Assembly (NCBI GenBank): GCA_002307055.1
Contig: DBTM01000070.1
Coordinates: 1-28,828 of the forward strand
Reading direction: 5' to 3'
From: Clostridiales bacterium UBA1316
GTDB lineage: Bacteria; Bacillota; Clostridia; Oscillospirales; Oscillospiraceae
Length of the DNA: 28,828 nucleotides
The notes under the pieces: model-generated
Told to the model about the DNA's origin: nothing
Seen by the model: only the letters and a program-made list of their open reading frames with translations
Database searches by the model: none
In this document: one piece after another, positions 1 through 6,966 of the stretch
How the letters are laid out: every line of letters begins with the position of its first letter
Position numbering within the stretch: position 1 is the stretch's first letter
Position numbers and translations under genes: made by a program

Positions 1-194
1 GCAAGGCGACGGTGCGGTCAGCAGCAAAAAAATTCGGTATTAGTAAATCGACGGTACATAAAGATCTTTCCGAGCGGTTGGAACACATCAACAGGCCGCT
101 TTACCTCCAGGTCAAGGAGGTTTTGGAATTTAACAAGGCTGAGCGTCATATACGCGGCGGTCTGGCAACCAGATTAAAATATAAAGGTATCTGA
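1..194 (+). CDS. spoIIID: SpoIIID sporulation transcription factor (C-terminal part, cut by window edge)
   Basis: SpoIIID is the small DNA-binding regulator of mother-cell gene expression during sporulation. The reading frame is open from base 3, so the gene starts before the window and lacks roughly its first 20-25 residues. What remains shows the helix-turn-helix stretch RSAAKKFGISKSTVHKDLSE, followed by the conserved tail with RPLYLQVKEVL and GGLATRLKY, ending at the TGA at 192-194. An internal GTG at 12 is not the start, because the family sequence continues upstream in frame (K-A-T-V). A strong terminator follows directly. Identification is by recall of the highly conserved family sequence. 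It implies an endospore-forming Firmicute. Confidence 0.95.
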   Translation, partial: KATVRSAAKKFGISKSTVHKDLSERLEHINRPLYLQVKEVLEFNKAERHIRGGLATRLKYKGI

Positions 195-195
195 A

Positions 196-236
196 GCAGA
201 CGAAGCCCGGCTTTTTCCGGGCTTCGTCTGCTTTTA
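196..236 (+). terminator. Rho-independent terminator of spoIIID
   Basis: A perfect 15-bp stem (196-210 with 217-231) with a 6-base loop is followed by TTTTA. It starts two bases after the spoIIID stop codon. Confidence 0.93.
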
Positions 237-269
237 TCATGGCGCGGCGGCTGGATTACCGGTGTCTGC

Positions 270-297
270 TTGACTTTAAATATAAGCATGATAATAT
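270..297 (+). promoter_or_regulatory. Putative sigma-A type promoter for the UroD-like gene pair
   Basis: TTGACT at 270-275 (5 of 6 consensus), a 16-base spacer and TAATAT at 292-297 lie about 40 bases before the first UroD-like gene and downstream of the spoIIID terminator. This is motif reading only. Confidence 0.45.
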
Positions 298-335
298 TAA
301 TACAAAGAGTAATATGCGCACGAAGGAAGATAGCA

Positions 336-1451
336 ATGAAATATAGCAGGCCACAATACAAGGCACCCGGCATACCCACAGAGCGAACGAAGCTTCCATT
401 TTCAGGCAGCGCTGCAGATATCCCAAGATTTGATTATCCCGTCACGCCCATCGAAAATTTTAAGCTTGCCGCCGGGCGTCAAATCCCTTACTGGATGCCG
501 GTCGCGCTGACCGATGAGCGGCTCCTCATGCAGCAGGAGCTCGTCACGGGTAATGTCAGAGGTATGCAGTCCAGTGCCGACTTCTCAAGGGTCGCCACAG
601 AAAATTATACTTTTAACGATTGGTTCAACACGAACTGGACATGGGTCTGTTCCGCGGGCGGACCGATGCTGACACCCGGTACATGTCTATGCCCGGACAT
701 CACCGAATGGGACAAGCATGTCATATTCCCCGATTTGAAAGAATGGGATTTTGCGACACGCGCTGATGAATTCTTAAAAACGCAATACGACCCGTCAAAA
801 GTCCTTCATATCAGTATAGGGCAGGGCGCGACCGAACGGCTGATTTCAGTTGTCGGCGGCTACACCGAAGGCATGCTCGCGCTCGCGACAGAGCCGGAAG
901 CAGTCCGGGCTTTTCTCAGCAGATTTGCCGATTTCACCATCGAGTATTTCGACCTGATTCGAAGCTTTTATCCTGTGGATATGGTCACATATCACGATGA
1001 TTGGGGCACCGAGAAGGACACCTTCTTCAGCGAGAAAATGATGGAGGAAATAGTATACGAACCGACAAAGCGTATCATTGACCACATCAAATCAACCGGT
1101 ACACTCTTTGAGTTTCATTGCTGCGGCAATATCACGCGCTTTATGCCTTATATGCTCGACTTAAACGTCGATTTTCTCCAGCTCCAGCGCCGCGCCGTTG
1201 ATATACCGGCGATGAAGGCAAAGTATGGTGACAGGATTGGTTTTAATGTAAAAATAGAGGGTACCGATCCCGTTCTCTCCTATTCCAGCAGCGAAATGAT
1301 ACCGAAGATCCGCGACACCATTGAGCTGTACGGTAAAAGCGGCGGAGCTTATATCAGCATATTCGAGGCTGACCCGGAGAAAATATGGAATATTATCAGC
1401 GAAACTTACGCTTACAGCCGGGAGTTCTACGATACAGAACGTATAAAATAA
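336..1451 (+). CDS. Uroporphyrinogen decarboxylase-superfamily protein (methyltransferase-like)
   Basis: A 371-residue cytosolic protein of the UroD/MtaA superfamily, whose members are TIM barrels that decarboxylate uroporphyrinogen or move methyl groups between corrinoid proteins and thiol or other acceptors. I chose the ATG at 336 because AGGAAGA lies 5-6 bases upstream; an earlier TTG at 270 has no ribosome site and overlaps the probable promoter. The metal-site motif H261-C-C263 followed by GN is visible in the usual late-barrel position, but the distal cysteine (SGC motif) of the MtaA type is not found. A second superfamily member follows 42 bases downstream in the same operon. It is not a housekeeping HemE, since the haem-type active-site signatures are not recognised. 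Substrate unknown. Confidence 0.82.
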   Translation: MKYSRPQYKAPGIPTERTKLPFSGSAADIPRFDYPVTPIENFKLAAGRQIPYWMPVALTDERLLMQQELVTGNVRGMQSSADFSRVATENYTFNDWFNTNWTWVCSAGGPMLTPGTCLCPDITEWDKHVIFPDLKEWDFATRADEFLKTQYDPSKVLHISIGQGATERLISVVGGYTEGMLALATEPEAVRAFLSRFADFTIEYFDLIRSFYPVDMVTYHDDWGTEKDTFFSEKMMEEIVYEPTKRIIDHIKSTGTLFEFHCCGNITRFMPYMLDLNVDFLQLQRRAVDIPAMKAKYGDRIGFNVKIEGTDPVLSYSSSEMIPKIRDTIELYGKSGGAYISIFEADPEKIWNIISETYAYSREFYDTERIK

Positions 1452-1493
1452 CAAATAATCATTAAAATTCAATAAATATTGGAGTACTAATAT

Positions 1494-2522
1494 ATGAACA
1501 TGTACAACTGGATTGAGCAGATCATATACACGGAGAGAAAAAAAGCGATGCCGATTTTATCTTTTCCGTCGGTGCAATACCTGTACGTCACTGTGAGAGA
1601 GCTCGTCGCCGACAGCAACCATATGGCGATCGGCATGCGGTCTATCGCGGATCATTACGACATGCCGGCCGCCCTGAGCTATATGGATTTGTCGGTTGAG
1701 GCTGAGGCGTTTGGCGCGTATACTGTTTTTAAAGCAGACGAAGTCCCGACAATCATAGGCAGGCTGCTTGCAACACATGCGGATGCGGAAGCCTTAGAGG
1801 TACCTGAGGTTGGGGCCGGACGGACAGGCGTCAATATCGAGACGATCCGTAAAGCGCAGATACTTATTCATGACCGGCCCGTTATATCACAGTGCATCGG
1901 CCCGTTCTCTCTGGCCGGACGCCTGATGAATGTCAACGATGTAATGCTCAAATGTTATGAAGATCCTGACATGGTACATGTCGTCCTGCGCAAAGCGACA
2001 GATTTCCTGATAAAATACGCGTTAGAACTCAAAAGGATCGGCGCCGACGGCCTCATTCTGGCGGAACCGCTGGCAGGTCTTCTCTCGCCCCAGCTCATCA
2101 ACGATTTTTCGACCAAGTATGTCCGTGAAATTGTCAGCGCAGTTCAGGACAAACACTTTATCGTCATCTACCACAATTGCGGCGGCTCAGTCCCCTTCCT
2201 CATGGATTCCATTCTGGACACCGGCTGCTACGCTTTTCATTTCGGCGATGCCGTTGATATGCTGAGCATGCTCGAAAAAGTCCCGCGCAATTACCTCGTC
2301 ATGGGCAACATCAGCCCGGCTAAAATTTTTAATAAAGGGACGACGGAACAGGTCCGCCTGGAAACCCTCAAGCTGCTGAACAAATGCGGCCGCTTCAATA
2401 ATTTCATGATCTCCTCCGGCTGCGATATCCCGCCGGACGTTGACCTCGACAACGTCGATACCTTCTTCAAAACCGCCGAAGGGTTCTATTACAGACAGAG
2501 TTTGAGGAATGCAATTTCATAA
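1494..2522 (+). CDS. UroD/MtaA-family corrinoid methyltransferase-like protein
   Basis: A 342-residue UroD-superfamily protein. It keeps the whole zinc signature of the MtaA/MtbA type, His227-x-Cys229 in a HNCGG motif and a distal Cys310 in an SGCD-PP motif. In that family these hold the zinc that activates the thiol acceptor of a methyl group carried on a corrinoid protein. The ATG at 1494 follows GGAG at 1481-1484 with 9 bases between; another in-frame ATG at 1500 is possible. It forms a two-gene operon with the preceding homologue. No corrinoid-binding protein or reactivation factor lies in the window, so the methyl donor and acceptor are unknown. A methyltransferase role is inferred from the metal site. 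Confidence 0.85.
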   Translation: MNMYNWIEQIIYTERKKAMPILSFPSVQYLYVTVRELVADSNHMAIGMRSIADHYDMPAALSYMDLSVEAEAFGAYTVFKADEVPTIIGRLLATHADAEALEVPEVGAGRTGVNIETIRKAQILIHDRPVISQCIGPFSLAGRLMNVNDVMLKCYEDPDMVHVVLRKATDFLIKYALELKRIGADGLILAEPLAGLLSPQLINDFSTKYVREIVSAVQDKHFIVIYHNCGGSVPFLMDSILDTGCYAFHFGDAVDMLSMLEKVPRNYLVMGNISPAKIFNKGTTEQVRLETLKLLNKCGRFNNFMISSGCDIPPDVDLDNVDTFFKTAEGFYYRQSLRNAIS

Positions 2523-2536
2523 TTCACCTTGTCAGT

Positions 2537-2582
2537 AAAACGAATCGTCAGAGCGTGAAAACACTCTGACGATCCGTTTTTA
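2537..2582 (+). terminator. Terminator of the UroD-like operon
   Basis: Inverted repeat of AAAACG/ATCGTCAGAG against CTCTGACGAT/CGTTTT (about 2537-2553 with 2564-2580, one mismatch), ending in a T run. It starts 15 bases after the stop codon. The A-rich left arm could also stop the - strand transcription arriving from the other side. Confidence 0.85.
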
Positions 2583-2594
2583 CTTGCTGAAATA

Positions 2595-2726
2595 CTAAAG
2601 CTCACATTTTTTATCGACAATTCCTGAAATGGTACATGAAACAAGAAGCAAAATGAGTCCCAACCCTATTCCGGCTATCCACATCGTATTTTGATGAGAC
2701 GTTAAATACGCAGTTCCCGATCCCAT
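2595..2726 (-). CDS. Candidate small membrane protein (43 aa)
   Basis: A short ORF that starts at ATG 2726 and ends at TAG 2595-2597. It encodes a polar N-terminus followed by one clear membrane segment (about residues 15-37, MWIAGIGLGLILLLVSC and onward) and a short charged tail ending DKKCEL. It lies 18 bases behind the stop of the CmpB-like gene and, unusually, in the same reading frame, so it could be a separate small gene or a detached C-terminal piece. The ribosome site is weak (GAAG before the ATG); a TTG three codons earlier is an alternative. I do not recognise the family. The compact hydrophobic pattern is the main evidence that it is real. Confidence 0.42.
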   Translation of the reverse strand: MGSGTAYLTSHQNTMWIAGIGLGLILLLVSCTISGIVDKKCEL

Positions 2727-2744
2727 ATTCTTCAATATGAAAAG

Positions 2745-3461
2745 TCACTTAAATAAAAATGTTTTATAAAGAATACAGATAACTGTATAAACACCAATAA
2801 CAGTTGTTATTGATTTAGAATGCTTAAAATGATTACTTTTTTGATATAATTTGGCTAAATGGGGATCTAAATATTTAACGGAAATTATAGTCATTACACC
2901 CCAAATAAGCGAAGAAGGCAAGCTAATTCTCCCCTGGAAGTTTAAGAATTCATTACTATAATCCCAATAAGTTTGATGTAAGATAAAGGAACAAAAATAA
3001 CTGGAGGAAAGCTCGAACAAGGTCATAAGAATGAACCCAATTATGAAAAGCTGCCACATTTTATGACTCAATTTTCCGATAACTAAGACCATAATAATTC
3101 CACCAAAACCGTAAATTTCAATAATCGGCAGCCCCCATACAAAAGGAATATTACCTATAAACGGAGCATTACTTAGGAAATTGAAATAATTACTCAAATC
3201 ATGTGCAATAAATAACAATCCGCGGTCAAAAAACTTACCGCTCTGAAAAAATATAACTGAAGTTTCAAAAATCCATCCCAGAAATGCACAGATAATGAAA
3301 TAAGTAATGATTTTATAAATATCGATTTTTTTATGATCGAAGATACGCTCTTGCAGCAATTTTAGGGGTGAAGAGCCTGTTTTAGACACTTCAACCGCCA
3401 TGATTGAATGTATGTCCGTTTTCTCTGTGTTTATATCGGCTTTTATCTGCTGTTCATTCAT
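2745..3461 (-). CDS. Putative ABC-transporter permease-like membrane protein (CmpB/PF06541-type)
   Basis: A 238-residue integral membrane protein. After about 45 polar residues come five or six membrane segments. Family hallmarks are the segment FLGWIFETSV, a GKFFDRG motif, an IYGFGG motif, a WDYS motif and the NFQGRISLPSSLIWG stretch, which match what I recall of the CmpB-like family annotated as a putative ABC-transporter type IV permease. The biochemical role of that family is not established. The start at 3461 follows GAAGGT at a normal distance. The gene is strikingly more AT-rich than pyr, pur and ygiQ around it, which suggests a different origin. A small membrane ORF follows in the same frame. 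Confidence 0.78.
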   Translation of the reverse strand: MNEQQIKADINTEKTDIHSIMAVEVSKTGSSPLKLLQERIFDHKKIDIYKIITYFIICAFLGWIFETSVIFFQSGKFFDRGLLFIAHDLSNYFNFLSNAPFIGNIPFVWGLPIIEIYGFGGIIMVLVIGKLSHKMWQLFIIGFILMTLFELSSSYFCSFILHQTYWDYSNEFLNFQGRISLPSSLIWGVMTIISVKYLDPHLAKLYQKSNHFKHSKSITTVIGVYTVICILYKTFLFK

Positions 3462-3527
3462 AAACTACCTTCAAATGGCAGGAGGGCCACAAAGTGTATG
3501 GCTCTCTCAAAATATTCTGTAAGCAGG

Positions 3528-3549
3528 TACTCGCGACTTACGTCGAGTA
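3528..3549. promoter_or_regulatory. Inverted repeat, possible operator before the CmpB-like gene
   Basis: TACTCG, ten bases, then CGAGTA. It lies between the probable - strand promoter and the gene, a position suited to a repressor site or a leader hairpin. Only the symmetry is seen. Confidence 0.3.
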
Positions 3550-3585
3550 TGTGTAAATATTATATATCAGCCGATTAATATTTTA

Positions 3586-3613
3586 ATTATACACAAAACC
3601 TTACATTATTCAA
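3586..3613 (-). promoter_or_regulatory. Putative promoter of the CmpB-like gene
   Basis: Read on the - strand: TTGAAT (3613-3608), 16 bases, then a perfect TATAAT (3591-3586). It implies a leader of about 118 bases. A second TATAAT (3564-3559) nearer the gene has no good -35. Confidence 0.5.
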
Positions 3614-3636
3614 CAAAAATCAAAGTAATATCCCTG

Positions 3637-3665
3637 TTGCTAAGCAAACCATATTACTTTATTAT
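3637..3665 (+). promoter_or_regulatory. Putative promoter of a very short + strand transcript
   Basis: TTGCTA (3637-3642), exactly 17 bases, then TATTAT (3660-3665). It points away from the CmpB-like gene and towards the hairpin at 3749-3787, so the expected RNA is about 110 bases. Confidence 0.42.
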
Positions 3666-3674
3666 CAGCTCTTT

Positions 3675-3737
3675 ATGATAATCGGTATACTCACAATAGC
3701 ATTAACCAAATACGCAGTCCGCTATCTGAGTAAATAA
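3675..3737 (+). CDS. Candidate 20-residue hydrophobic peptide or small RNA locus
   Basis: ATG at 3675 opens a 20-codon ORF, hydrophobic at the start (MIIGILTIAL) and basic at the end (two Lys and one Arg among the last nine residues), closed by TAA. It sits between a plausible promoter ending at 3665 and a strong terminator at 3749, so the transcript would carry almost nothing else. There is no Shine-Dalgarno, and the ATG falls almost on the predicted start point, so translation would be leaderless; the locus may equally be a small RNA. The shape recalls membrane-active type I toxins or short signalling peptides, but I recognise no family. Confidence 0.25.
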   Translation: MIIGILTIALTKYAVRYLSK

Positions 3738-3748
3738 TGTACTTGCCT

Positions 3749-3787
3749 AAGAAGCTCGATGCTATTTAAACATCGAGCTTCTTTTTT
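3749..3787 (+). terminator. Strong terminator of the short + strand transcript
   Basis: AAGAAGCTCGATG (3749-3761) pairs perfectly with CATCGAGCTTCTT (3771-3783), then a T run. The T run lies on the + strand side and overlaps the ygiQ stop codon. Read from ygiQ the hairpin lacks a good T tract, so it mainly serves + strand transcription. Confidence 0.8.
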
Positions 3788-5678
3788 ATTTTCTCTTTTT
3801 TGATGGCTTAATCGCACCGGTTGGTTTTTCTGGCTTTTTATTAAATTCTCTCCGCTGCGGGCTGCCTGTGTTCGAGGCGCCGGGCGGCCGGACGAGGCAG
3901 TGTTTGCCGAAGCCGATGAGGTCTTCCCGGCCGGTTTCGCGGAGGGCTTCTATAACGAGCCGTTTTTTATCGGGACGTTTCCATTGTAAAAGGGCGCGCT
4001 GCATGGCTTTTTCGTGGAAGGAGTGCGGCACATAGACGGGCTTCATCGTGCGCGGGTCAATGCCGGTGTAGTACATGCAGGTGGAAAGCGTTCCGGGCGT
4101 TGGGTAGAAGTCCTGTACCTGTTCGGGCTGGACACCGCGTTTAGCTAGATATTCCGCGAGCCTGACGGCGTCGGCAAGCGTGCTGCCGGGGTGAGATGAT
4201 ATGAGGTATGGGACGAGAAACTGCTTTTTATTATAACGCTGGTTAAGGCGTGTGTACTTTTCCTCAAACTTCTGATAGACGTCATTATGCGGTTTGCCCA
4301 TATAGTCCAGTACGTCGTCGATGCAGTGCTCGGGGGCGACCTTGAGCTGACCGGATATGTGTTCCTTGACAAGCTCGGCGAAGAATTCCCCGCTCTTATC
4401 CTCCATCAGATAGTCGAATCGAATGCCGGAACGGATAAATACTTTTTTAACGCCGGAGATTGCGCTGACCTTGCGCAGCAATACAAGATAGTCCGTATGG
4501 TCGGCTTCAAGATTCTTGCATGGTGTCGGCGTCAGGCAGTTTTTACCGCGGCACAAACCGTTTTTCAGCTGACCCTGGCACGACGGCGCTCTGAAATTCG
4601 CCGTCGGTCCGCCGATATCGTGAACATAGCCCTTAAATTCCGGGTGCTTAATAAAGCTTTCGACTTCTCTGATGACCGATTCGTGGCTCCGGGCCGTCAC
4701 CATGCGCCCCTGATGGAACGCCAGAGAGCAAAAATTGCACGCGCCGAAGCAGCCTCTGTTATGAATAACGGAAAATCGGACTTCTTCAATCGCTGAAACG
4801 CTGCCGAGTGCGTCGTACATCGGATGGACATCACGCGTATACGGCAGCTCACTGACGCGGTCAAATTCTTTGGTCGTCAGCGGCATCTGCGGCGGATTCA
4901 TGACGAGTATTCTGTCCCCGCAGCGCTGGATAACGGCTTTCCCACGGATCGGGTCATGCTCCTCGTATTGCAGCATGTTCGCTTCGGCGTATTTTCGTTT
5001 ATCACGCAGTACATCCTCATAGGATGCGCATTCAACAGCCGGATAAGCTTCGCTGAGCGGTTCCTGTGTGATGTACCCTGTGCCTCTGATGTCCGTAAGC
5101 TGGTTCACTTTAACGCCGTGAGAAAGCTTTGCGGCGATTTCCCGGCTGGCGGTTTCGCCCATGCCGTAAACAATCAAGTCGGCTTTCGCGTCAAACAGAA
5201 TCGCGCGCCGCACCTTATCCTCCCAGTAGTCATAATGGGCAAAGCGGCGCAGCGACGCTTCCAGTCCGCCGATGACGACAGGCAAATCGGGAAACGCTTC
5301 TTTAACCCGGTTGGCATAAACGATCGTCGCGCGGTCGGGGCGAAGATCAGCTCTTTTACCCGGTGAATAAAAATCCTCGCTTCGTGTTTTTTTAGCGGAG
5401 GTGTAGTGATTGACCATTGAATCGAGGTTGCCCGCGCCGACAAGCGCCGCGTACCGCGGCCGCCCCATCGCGTGGAAGTCCTTTGTGCTCTTCCAGTCCG
5501 GCTGCGCCAGGACAGCGACGCGGTACCCGTCGGCTTCCAAAACACGCCCGATAACAGCCGTACCGAAGCTCGGGTGATCGATATACGCGTCACCTGTGAT
5601 CAGCAGAAAATCATAATAATACCAACCCCGCGCTTCCATATCGGCGCGGGATACCGGCAAAAAGTTACTTTGTGTCAT
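3786..5678 (-). CDS. ygiQ: YgiQ family radical SAM protein (UPF0313)
   Basis: A 630-residue protein of the YgiQ family. The N-terminal third (about 1-300) is the UPF0313 domain, with the VVIGGLEASLRRFAHYDYWE stretch around 135-153. The radical SAM cluster motif is C310-x3-C314-x2-C317, within NRGCFGACNFCSLAFHQGR. The C-terminal part carries the family's QDFYPTPGTLSTCMYYTG region and a basic tail. The family binds a 4Fe-4S cluster and S-adenosylmethionine; the reaction is unknown. The start at 5678 follows GAGGT with four to five bases between. The protein is somewhat shorter than the E. coli version (about 740). It is the last - strand gene of this block, 145 bases behind the phosphatase-GNAT gene and separated from it by an inverted repeat. 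Confidence 0.95.
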   Translation of the reverse strand: MTQSNFLPVSRADMEARGWYYYDFLLITGDAYIDHPSFGTAVIGRVLEADGYRVAVLAQPDWKSTKDFHAMGRPRYAALVGAGNLDSMVNHYTSAKKTRSEDFYSPGKRADLRPDRATIVYANRVKEAFPDLPVVIGGLEASLRRFAHYDYWEDKVRRAILFDAKADLIVYGMGETASREIAAKLSHGVKVNQLTDIRGTGYITQEPLSEAYPAVECASYEDVLRDKRKYAEANMLQYEEHDPIRGKAVIQRCGDRILVMNPPQMPLTTKEFDRVSELPYTRDVHPMYDALGSVSAIEEVRFSVIHNRGCFGACNFCSLAFHQGRMVTARSHESVIREVESFIKHPEFKGYVHDIGGPTANFRAPSCQGQLKNGLCRGKNCLTPTPCKNLEADHTDYLVLLRKVSAISGVKKVFIRSGIRFDYLMEDKSGEFFAELVKEHISGQLKVAPEHCIDDVLDYMGKPHNDVYQKFEEKYTRLNQRYNKKQFLVPYLISSHPGSTLADAVRLAEYLAKRGVQPEQVQDFYPTPGTLSTCMYYTGIDPRTMKPVYVPHSFHEKAMQRALLQWKRPDKKRLVIEALRETGREDLIGFGKHCLVRPPGASNTGSPQRREFNKKPEKPTGAIKPSKKRK

Positions 5679-5736
5679 TGTGACCTCTTCTTTGTTTTCT
5701 CCGCCGTCCGGTTAAGCCTGCAGCGGCGGCCAAGCT

Positions 5737-5807
5737 GGGCGGCGTGGAAGCCGCCCGCTACGGCAAGACCTGATTATATTTGTAGCGGCAGGCTTCCACG
5801 CCTGCCC
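5737..5807. repeat. REP-like GC-rich inverted repeat
   Basis: The left arm 5737-5761 and right arm 5782-5807 are near-perfect reverse complements (two short indels) around a 20-base AT-rich centre. Each arm also contains its own smaller palindrome around a TTCCAC/GTGGAA core. No transposase is present. This build is typical of REP/MITE-like extragenic palindromes, and it would also fold as a long RNA hairpin between the phosphatase-GNAT gene and ygiQ. Confidence 0.65.
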
Positions 5808-5822
5808 GTCCTTTTCTTATAA

Positions 5823-6965
5823 TTACCGCAGTGCGATGTTCATTTCCATGATGTCGTATTTGTTGCTGCTTTCTATAATTTCACCGGTCTTGATAAAGCC
5901 GTATTTTAAGCAAAAGCCCAGTGTCTGCTCGTTTTTTTCACTGACGGTCATGCGGAGCTTTTCTCTTCCGAGGGATCTGTATACCGAGACAGCCTGCCCT
6001 AAGAGCTGGACGGCGATGCCGGTGCGCCGGTGCGCGTTTTCCATGTAGAAAAACTCGATAACGCCGATTTTATCAGCTTCGGCTTGTTTGGTGTCGAGCT
6101 CAATCATTCCGGCCGGTGTATCGTAAATAAGAGCCTGGGATACCGCGCGCGAATGCGCCTGCGCATGTTTTCCAGCGTTTTCGAGCCAGTGCTGCGACTC
6201 ATTCAGCGCGCCGGGAATTATCTCCATGGTTTCATGCCGGTATGTTAAGTATCGTCCGGTGTCGTTCTGAAGATCAAACGGTGTAAAACGAAGATTGGAG
6301 CTGTCATAGGTCGTATTTTCCCGCCACCATTTCTGATGGGCAAAGGTACTCAGGGCCTCAGGCACATGCGAGTTGTCGCTGTGATAATCGACTGTAATCT
6401 GTCTGTTCTCAATACGCAGCAGCGCGACGGCTGTATTATCGCAGTGCGGCACTCTTTTAATTTCCCGCGGTGATACATTAAATACACCGCACATAAACGC
6501 CCGGATTGCTGAGCCGTGCGAAACGACGGCTACAGTTTTTCCATCGTGCTTGTCTGCTATATCTTGTATCGCAGTCATCATGCGTTTTTGCAGGGTATCA
6601 AAATCCTCGCAGCCGTCAACCTTCCACAAGGACGGGTCATTATTGAAATATTCAAGCTGCTTGGGCTCGAACCGTTCGACCTCACCCCAGGTAAGGTCTT
6701 CCCATACACCCATATTGACTTCCCGCAGCTGCGGTGTTAGCGACAGCTCCAGACCGTGCTGTATATAGACAGCGCCCGCTGTCGCTTTCGCGCGCAGCAG
6801 GTCGCTCGAATAGACATAGTCGATTTCAATCGGCGCAAAACGTTTTTCCAGCTCTGCAATCTGTTTCGTACCGCGCAGCGTGACAAGGCTGTCATACTGT
6901 CCGTGTATACGGCGATAGAGGTTCCCCTCCGCTTCGGCGTGCCTTATTAAATAAATCGTTGTCAT
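5823..6965 (-). CDS. Histidine phosphatase (phosphoglycerate mutase family)-GNAT acetyltransferase fusion
   Basis: A 380-residue two-domain protein. Residues 1 to about 195 form a histidine phosphatase: the phosphate-accepting motif R8-H9-A-E, a second arginine R58, E82 in LREVNMGVWED and the second histidine H150 in VVSHG are all present. Residues from about 240 to 380 look like a GNAT acetyltransferase, with the acetyl-CoA loop RRTGIA around residue 315 and the ending FCLKYGFIKTGEI. The ATG lies one base after the pyrD stop (TAGTATG), implying translational coupling with pyrKD. The substrates are unknown; the first domain could act on a phosphorylated metabolite and the second on an amine. 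The join is a real continuous frame with no sign of a shift. Confidence 0.87.
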   Translation of the reverse strand: MTTIYLIRHAEAEGNLYRRIHGQYDSLVTLRGTKQIAELEKRFAPIEIDYVYSSDLLRAKATAGAVYIQHGLELSLTPQLREVNMGVWEDLTWGEVERFEPKQLEYFNNDPSLWKVDGCEDFDTLQKRMMTAIQDIADKHDGKTVAVVSHGSAIRAFMCGVFNVSPREIKRVPHCDNTAVALLRIENRQITVDYHSDNSHVPEALSTFAHQKWWRENTTYDSSNLRFTPFDLQNDTGRYLTYRHETMEIIPGALNESQHWLENAGKHAQAHSRAVSQALIYDTPAGMIELDTKQAEADKIGVIEFFYMENAHRRTGIAVQLLGQAVSVYRSLGREKLRMTVSEKNEQTLGFCLKYGFIKTGEIIESSNKYDIMEMNIALR

Positions 6966-6966
6966 A

